In this document: one piece after another, positions 1-3,960 of the stretch
Position numbering within the stretch: position 1 is the stretch's first letter
Layout of the letters: each line of letters starts with the position of its first letter
The notes under the pieces: generated by a model
Told to the model about the DNA's origin: nothing
What the model saw: the letters and a program-made list of their open reading frames with translations, nothing else
The model's database searches: none
Source: Treponema sp.
GTDB lineage: Bacteria > Spirochaetota > Spirochaetia > Treponematales > Breznakiellaceae
Direction of reading: 5' to 3'
Length of the DNA: 7,443 nucleotides
Assembly: GCA_009786625.1 (NCBI GenBank)
Contig: WQRT01000011.1
Location: 9,645-17,087, forward strand
Made by a program: the position numbers and the translations under genes

Positions 1-159
1 CTGCGCGTGGATATGTATCCTTATCGTAACACAGCCGCCGCGTCTCCTGTTTTTCAAATCACGTCAGATGTGTCATTCCTTGTAAAATGGCGGCCTATTA
101 CGGAAATTAAATCAGATATAACCTACGACGGAAGAACCGAAAGATGGACCTTCAGATAA
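1..159 (+). CDS. 3' end of an unidentified gene, possible outer-membrane beta-barrel C-terminus (partial)
   Basis: Reading frame 1 is open from the first base of the window to a TAA at 157-159 and gives 52 residues. The start lies outside the window. I do not recognise the family. The residues alternate polar and aromatic/hydrophobic side chains in strand-sized runs (around SFLVKWRP, then SDITYDG, then RWTFR). There is no predicted helix, and aromatic residues fall at the very end (W49, F51 of the fragment). This resembles the last strands of an outer-membrane beta-barrel, although the final residue is R rather than the usual F. The gene runs in the same direction as phoH but is separated from it by 135 nt containing its own promoter, so it probably belongs to a separate transcription unit. 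No terminator hairpin is visible after the stop. The coding call rests on frame continuity and plausible composition; the barrel reading is inference only. Confidence 0.6.
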   Translation: MRVDMYPYRNTAAASPVFQITSDVSFLVKWRPITEIKSDITYDGRTERWTFR

Positions 160-188
160 AAGTACAAAATGACAAATAAAAAAAATTC

Positions 189-237
189 TATCCCCTATCC
201 CCTATCCCCTAATTCCTAACCCCTATCTCCTATCCCC
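189..237. repeat. Heptanucleotide tandem repeat (TATCCCC type), seven units
   Basis: Seven consecutive 7-bp units fill 189-237: TATCCCC three times (189-209), TAATTCC, TAACCCC, TATCTCC, then TATCCCC again. A decayed unit, TAACATA, follows at 238-244. The first three units are exact and the middle ones have diverged. On the minus strand the array reads as GGGG or GG tracts separated by three- to five-base A/T-rich spacers (GGGGATA, GGGGTTA), a pattern able to fold into a G-quadruplex and reminiscent of telomere-like repeats. The array ends 9 nt before the -35 box of the phoH promoter. It lies in the only intergenic stretch on this side of the operon. Heptameric short tandem repeats are known from other bacteria, notably filamentous cyanobacteria. 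Confidence 0.9.
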
Positions 238-246
238 TAACATACC

Positions 247-274
247 TTGACGCTTTGATTTATAGAGATATAAA
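247..274 (+). promoter_or_regulatory. Sigma70-like promoter for the phoH operon
   Basis: TTGACG at 247-252 matches the -35 consensus at five of six positions. TATAAA at 269-274 matches the -10 consensus at five of six, with a 16-bp spacer. TAAAAT at 271-276, with an 18-bp spacer, is an overlapping alternative. Transcription would start near 280-283, leaving a leader of only about 12-15 nt before the TTG start at 295. The leader is therefore little more than the ribosome-binding site. This is the only convincing promoter I see for the five-gene run that follows. Confidence 0.7.
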
Positions 275-284
275 ATATACATAC

Positions 285-290
285 AGAGGA
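285..290 (+). promoter_or_regulatory. Shine-Dalgarno site deciding the TTG start of phoH
   Basis: AGAGGA at 285-290 lies 4 nt before the TTG at 295. No ATG or GTG in this frame sits closer, and the protein homologous to PhoH begins right after this TTG, so the site supports the rare start codon. Confidence 0.6.
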
Positions 291-294
291 TTAT

Positions 295-1236
295 TTGGAA
301 GACGGAATAACAATAGCTTTTGACAACAGGGAACAATTATCCGGAATTTGCGGCGCAAATGACGGGAACTTGAAAATTATCGAGCAATCTCTTGGCGGAT
401 ACATCACAGCAAGGGGCAATGAGATTCACTTTGAGGGAGACGATTTTTCCATCTCGCGTTTCAGAACGGTAATTGATAATCTTGTTACTGCGGTTAGTGA
501 AGGAGATATGCCGTCTCCCGATTATGTTCATACGCTGGTCAATGAATCATCCGATAAAAAAGAATCAATCTTCCGCGATTCCATGATACAGATTCCTCAC
601 GGCCTTAAACGGGTGTACCCTAAGACCAGAAATCAAGCGATGTACATTCAGGGAATGAGGGAAAACGAAATTTGCTTCTGTATCGGCCCTGCGGGAACAG
701 GAAAAACCTATCTCGCGATCGCGCACGCTCTTTCTATGATCCTTTCAAAAAAGATACGGAAGCTGATCCTTACGCGGCCTGTAGTGGAAGCCGGAGAAAA
801 CCTCGGCTTTCTGCCGGGAGATCTTGCTCAAAAAATAGACCCGTATCTAAAGCCGTTATATGACGCGATGGAATCGCTTGTTCCTTACGATGTAATTAAT
901 AAAATGGAAGAAACCAGAGCCATTGAAATCGCGCCATTAGCGTATATGAGGGGGCGGAGTTTAAACGACAGCATGGTGATTCTTGATGAAGCCCAGAACA
1001 CGACAAAAGAACAGATGAAAATGTTCCTGACAAGAATCGGAACCGGCACACAGGCTGTGATTACCGGAGACACAACACAGATAGACCTTGGACGTAAAAC
1101 TGATTCAGGGCTGCTGCACGCCGCGGATATTCTGCGCAATATAGACGGTCTGCATTTTTCATTCCTGCATACATGCGATGTCGCGCGTAATCCTCTGATA
1201 AAAAAAATAATACAGGCTTACAATGAAAGCAAATAA
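295..1236 (+). CDS. phoH: PhoH family ATPase (YbeZ/PhoH-like)
   Basis: A 313-residue protein, the normal length for PhoH/YbeZ (about 320). The N-terminal part (1-85) has the family signature around residues 5-47, where a short strand is followed by NLKIIE and then ARGNEIHFEG, the KH-like region. The P-loop NTPase domain follows: Walker A GPAGTGKT at 131-138, the TRPVVEAGENLGFLPGD segment at 160-176, Walker B VILDEAQN at 228-235, sensor ITGDTTQID at 256-264 and a late arginine at R298. In the family this is a cytoplasmic ATPase linked to RNA metabolism, working with YbeY in rRNA maturation and quality control. The precise reaction is unsettled. Start: TTG with AGAGGA 4 nt upstream; downstream ATGs would cut into the conserved N-terminus. 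It is the first gene of the operon, and its last 14 nt overlap the membrane HD gene, suggesting translational coupling. Family identification is secure. Confidence 0.95.
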   Translation: MEDGITIAFDNREQLSGICGANDGNLKIIEQSLGGYITARGNEIHFEGDDFSISRFRTVIDNLVTAVSEGDMPSPDYVHTLVNESSDKKESIFRDSMIQIPHGLKRVYPKTRNQAMYIQGMRENEICFCIGPAGTGKTYLAIAHALSMILSKKIRKLILTRPVVEAGENLGFLPGDLAQKIDPYLKPLYDAMESLVPYDVINKMEETRAIEIAPLAYMRGRSLNDSMVILDEAQNTTKEQMKMFLTRIGTGTQAVITGDTTQIDLGRKTDSGLLHAADILRNIDGLHFSFLHTCDVARNPLIKKIIQAYNESK

Positions 1237-2674
1237 TAAAAAAACCACAAAAAGCATTGCTCCTGTATTTAACCGTTTCCGTTCAGGCCCCGGTCTTTTC
1301 AGCTTCGCGTTATGCGTCTTCGCGGTTTTTATAATAATAGGAAGCACAGATAATCCTGACGCTTTAAATATAAAAAATATATTAGGAACAGCTCTGCTTG
1401 TACTATTTATATACGCTCTTTTTATGATCCTGCAAAGCGGCATGATCCTTGAAAGGGAATTAAGCAACCGCGAGCGCTATCTCCTTGCGTCAATTATCGG
1501 CTCATATATTATAGGTTCCGTAATAATAAATAATATGTCTGTAGGTTTTGAAGGTTTCCCGGTGTCGCTCGCTGTGCCAACAGCGCTTTATATAATGCTG
1601 CTCGCTGTTTTTTTAGGGAAAAGACCGGCGATGATTATGGCTCTTGCGATACCGCTCGGCGCGTATCTAGCAGGAGCGTTTGACATTCAATCGTATATCA
1701 TCGCGCTTGTTTCAGGCGCCGCGGCATCCACGGTCCTTCATAACGCGCAAAACAGGATGAGCCTTATCAAAGCAGGTCTTGTTATCGCCGGGGCGAACTG
1801 CATTGCGGTTGTCGTCGCGCTTCTTATCCGCGAGGCTCACCTTGCGGAATACCCCGCGCTTTTATTCTGGGCGGCGCTGAACGGCATCGCGTGCGGGATG
1901 CTTACAATCGGATTTTTGCCGCCGCTTGAGCATGCGCTTAACGCGGTTACTCCCTTCAGATTGATGGAACTGTCGGATCTGAACGCGCCTGTGCTGCGTA
2001 AACTTTTTACGGCGGCTTCGGGAACTTACAGTCATTCATTGATGGTGGCAAATCTCGCTGAGCAGGCTTGTCAGGATATCGGCGCGAACGCGCTTCTCGC
2101 GCGGGTCGGAGCTTATTACCATGATATCGGGAAAATGGACAATCCTCTTTATTTTGTGGAGAACCAAACCGATCACAACAGGCACGATGAAATTGCTCCG
2201 CGTTTGTCGGCGACCATTATCAGAAGCCACGTAAAACTCGGCGTAGAAAAAGCTTACAGCCTCGGACTTCCAAAAGATGTAATTTCCATCATCGCAGAGC
2301 ATCACGGGAACTCCATTATCTCATGGTTTTATAACAAGGCGGCAGAGCAGGAATCAGCGGTTAACTCCGAAGATTTTTCTTATCCCGGAAGTCCTCCGCG
2401 CTCGCGGGAATCGGCGGTTGTCATGCTCGCCGATATAACGGAAGCCGCCGTGCGTACACTGAACAAACCCACTCCTGTAAAAATGGAAAAATTTATTCAG
2501 CAATTGTTTGAAGATAAAATCGATCACGGCCAGCTTTCTGAATGTGATCTGTCCTTCCGCGATCTCGAATTGATAAAAAAAGCGTTTGTAAGGGTGCTTG
2601 TAGGCTACTATCACGCGAGAATCGAATACCCCAAACAAGGCAAAGAAGATAAAGAGGAAAAAGAAACGCAATGA
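1223..2674 (+). CDS. Membrane HD-domain phosphohydrolase, PgpH/YqfF type (probable c-di-AMP phosphodiesterase) lacking the extracytoplasmic domain
   Basis: A 483-residue protein with about eight hydrophobic helices (roughly 24-41, 54-72, 86-104, 115-131, 133-152, 156-172, 183-203, 211-231) followed by a cytoplasmic HD domain (about 265-465). The metal ligands expected of the PgpH group are visible: H271, H300-D301, H336, H360-H361 and D404. The conserved LMELSDLNAPVLRKL segment (247-261) and GTYSHSLMVANLAE (267-280) fit the 7TM-HD family. Members that have been studied hydrolyse cyclic di-AMP to pApA. The usual protein is about 700 residues and carries a large extracytoplasmic domain between the first helix and the seven-helix bundle. 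Here only about 12 residues separate helices 1 and 2, so that domain is absent. Start: ATG inside the 3' end of phoH, with a weak AGG 6 nt upstream; coupling is likely. The tail (471-483) is highly charged. A dispersed repeat overlaps codons of helix 1. The c-di-AMP role is inferred from the family. Confidence 0.9.
   Translation: MKANNKKTTKSIAPVFNRFRSGPGLFSFALCVFAVFIIIGSTDNPDALNIKNILGTALLVLFIYALFMILQSGMILERELSNRERYLLASIIGSYIIGSVIINNMSVGFEGFPVSLAVPTALYIMLLAVFLGKRPAMIMALAIPLGAYLAGAFDIQSYIIALVSGAAASTVLHNAQNRMSLIKAGLVIAGANCIAVVVALLIREAHLAEYPALLFWAALNGIACGMLTIGFLPPLEHALNAVTPFRLMELSDLNAPVLRKLFTAASGTYSHSLMVANLAEQACQDIGANALLARVGAYYHDIGKMDNPLYFVENQTDHNRHDEIAPRLSATIIRSHVKLGVEKAYSLGLPKDVISIIAEHHGNSIISWFYNKAAEQESAVNSEDFSYPGSPPRSRESAVVMLADITEAAVRTLNKPTPVKMEKFIQQLFEDKIDHGQLSECDLSFRDLELIKKAFVRVLVGYYHARIEYPKQGKEDKEEKETQ
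1303..1331 (+). repeat. Copy 1 of a dispersed repeat, inside the HD gene (first membrane helix)
   Basis: The core ATGCGTCTTCGCGGTTT at 1312-1328 matches 4095-4111 in the TPR gene at 16 of 17 bases. Locally, CTTCGCG occurs twice with a 15-bp period (1303-1309 and 1318-1324). The core is read as CVFAVF (residues 31-36), in the middle of the first predicted membrane helix. The boundaries of the element are uncertain; only the core is firm. Confidence 0.55.
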
Positions 2675-2695
2675 TCATATTATCAAGGCAGCCTG

Positions 2696-3172
2696 ATGAA
2701 TAATGTCGCGATAAACGCCGACGGGATCATCCTCCCCTTATGGAGCGGCAAGGCGTGCTGTTTTGCATTGAAAGTGCTTGAAGAGATCGGGCGCGATAAC
2801 TGGGAACTTTCCGTGCTTTTTTGTAATGATAAAAAAATAACAGAGTTGAATTATCAATACAGAAATAAAAATGAACCTACTGATATTCTGTCTTTCTCTC
2901 TTGGCGGAAATGTAATAAAGGACGGTAAAAATATTTATTATCCCGGAGACATTGTTATTTCACTTGACACTTTAAAAGAGAACGCGGAGTTTTTTAAGAT
3001 AAAGGAAGATGAGGAGTTACGAAGACTTATAATTCATGGTATTCTTCATTTAGACGGAATGGATCATGAAACCCTTGAAAAAAATGAGCCAATGCTTGCG
3101 CTGCAGGAAAAGATTCTTGAAAAGCTTAAGAATGAACGCATCATGACCGGAGATTTTGGAGGAAAGAAGTGA
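2696..3172 (+). CDS. ybeY: Endoribonuclease YbeY (rRNA maturation factor)
   Basis: A 158-residue protein, typical YbeY length. The zinc-binding signature H-x3-H-x5-H is intact in HGILHLDGMDHE (H114, H118, H124). The conserved upstream block around R56 through PTDILSFSL (61-69) and the GDIVIS strand (84-89) are also present. YbeY is a cytoplasmic single-strand-specific metallo-RNase involved in 16S rRNA 3'-end maturation and 70S ribosome quality control. Start: ATG 2696 with AAGG at 2685-2688, a 7-nt spacer. It follows the HD gene after 21 nt, and its stop overlaps the next start by 4 nt (GTGA). Adjacency to phoH is the standard arrangement and supports joint expression. The C-terminal dozen residues (after 147) are poorly conserved in the family and may be dispensable. 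Identification is secure. Confidence 0.95.
   Translation: MNNVAINADGIILPLWSGKACCFALKVLEEIGRDNWELSVLFCNDKKITELNYQYRNKNEPTDILSFSLGGNVIKDGKNIYYPGDIVISLDTLKENAEFFKIKEDEELRRLIIHGILHLDGMDHETLEKNEPMLALQEKILEKLKNERIMTGDFGGKK
3158..3163 (+). promoter_or_regulatory. Strong Shine-Dalgarno site for the GTG start of the CBS gene
   Basis: GGAGGA at 3158-3163 is the best ribosome-binding site in the operon, 5 nt before the GTG at 3169. It lies inside the end of ybeY and supports the GTGA stop-start overlap (3169-3172) as the true start. Confidence 0.7.
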
Positions 3173-3960
3173 AATCGAACGTAGTCAGCTCGAACACAGT
3201 CCGCTCGAACACTGTTCGTACGCCGTATAAGATAAATCCTCAGGCGATAAAAGAGCTGGAAGACGATCAAAAAGAAATGATCCGCGGCGTTGTGGAATTA
3301 TCTGATACGACCGTTAAGGAAGTGATGGTTCCAAGAACGGACACAGTTTTTCTGTCTTCCGCCGCATCAAAAGAAGAACTGCTTGAATGTATCAGCAAAA
3401 GCGAACATTCACGTTTTCCGGTTTATCAGGACACTGTAGATCATGTAATCGGAACGCTGCATGTAAAAGATGTTTTAAACGCGATTATAAACAACAAACC
3501 TTTTGACATACATCAACTTGTAAGAAAGCCGTACTTTGTACCGGTTTCAAAACACATCAACGACTTACTTCGCGAATTCCGGCGCAAGAAGGTACACATG
3601 GCCGTCGTGGTTGACGAATACGGCGGCGTGTCGGGGGTAGTCTCTATGGAAGATATAATAGAAGAAATAATCGGCGACATTCAAGATGAGTTCGATCATG
3701 AAACCGACGATGTGGTAGAGCTTAGCAATGGTTCATGGCTGTGCGATGCCAGGGTAAACCTTGAGTTCCTCGCCGAAGAAACAAACCTTGATCTTCCCGC
3801 AGGTGACTTTGATACCCTGGGCGGTTTTGTTTTCCATCTTTTAGGTAAGATTCCTGTAAGGAACGAGAAAATTGCATATAAGGATTATGATATAATCATT
3901 CAGGAAATGGACGGCCATAAAATCAACTCAGTTAAAATAGTAACGCACAAGAAGGAATAG
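3169..3960 (+). CDS. tlyC: CBS-domain protein of the CorC/TlyC family (hemolysin-like annotation)
   Basis: A 263-residue soluble protein with two CBS domains and a CorC_HlyC C-terminal domain. CBS1 spans about 50-110, opening with VKEVMVPRTD (49-58) and with SRFPVY at 81-86. CBS2 spans about 120-175, with HMAVVVDEYGGVSGVVSMED at 143-162. The CorC_HlyC domain spans about 185-260, with the DFDTLGGF signature at 213-220. There is no DUF21/CNNM membrane domain, as in E. coli CorC (YbeX) and the spirochaete TlyC proteins. CorC-type proteins are associated with Mg/Co homeostasis and, as YbeX, with ribosome metabolism next to ybeY; TlyC was named for hemolytic activity in Brachyspira, which is not a safe prediction here. 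The CBS pair probably binds adenine nucleotides. Start: GTG overlapping the ybeY stop, with GGAGGA upstream. The first 17 residues are low-complexity and derive from a 15-bp repeat. The family call is secure; the symbol is a choice between tlyC and corC. Confidence 0.9.
   Translation: MKSNVVSSNTVRSNTVRTPYKINPQAIKELEDDQKEMIRGVVELSDTTVKEVMVPRTDTVFLSSAASKEELLECISKSEHSRFPVYQDTVDHVIGTLHVKDVLNAIINNKPFDIHQLVRKPYFVPVSKHINDLLREFRRKKVHMAVVVDEYGGVSGVVSMEDIIEEIIGDIQDEFDHETDDVVELSNGSWLCDARVNLEFLAEETNLDLPAGDFDTLGGFVFHLLGKIPVRNEKIAYKDYDIIIQEMDGHKINSVKIVTHKKE
3175..3219 (+). repeat. Three 15-bp in-frame tandem repeats at the start of the CBS gene
   Basis: Units at 3175-3189, 3190-3204 and 3205-3219 all begin TCGAAC and share a GT-CGC-like second half. 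Translated, they give SNVVS, SNTVR, SNTVR (residues 3-17). Because the unit is a multiple of three, copy changes would not break the frame. The segment precedes the conserved fold and is probably a disordered extension. Confidence 0.8.

Noticed and set aside
160..188. Possible terminator after the first partial gene
   Set aside because: The stretch is A-rich with no inverted repeat and no T-run on the plus strand.
189..237. CRISPR array
   Set aside because: The repeat is only 7 bp with no spacers; it is a simple tandem repeat.
1159..1467. Minus-strand frame of 102 codons spanning the phoH/HD junction
   Set aside because: Overlaps two firm genes; its hydrophobic end is the complement of the HD membrane helices and no start signal is apparent.
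2036..2671. Minus-strand open frames of 89 and 105 codons opposite the HD gene
   Set aside because: They lie fully within a well-supported gene, have no family resemblance or ribosome-binding site, and their composition reflects the complement of the HD codons.
2671..2678. ATGATCAT palindrome at the HD gene stop
   Set aside because: An 8-bp palindrome alone is expected by chance, and it has no second copy or flanking structure here.
2964..2992. TTGACA inside ybeY as a possible internal promoter
   Set aside because: The expected -10 position holds GC-rich sequence with no TATAAT-like box. TTGACA at about 3504 and TTGACG at about 4410 fail for the same reason.
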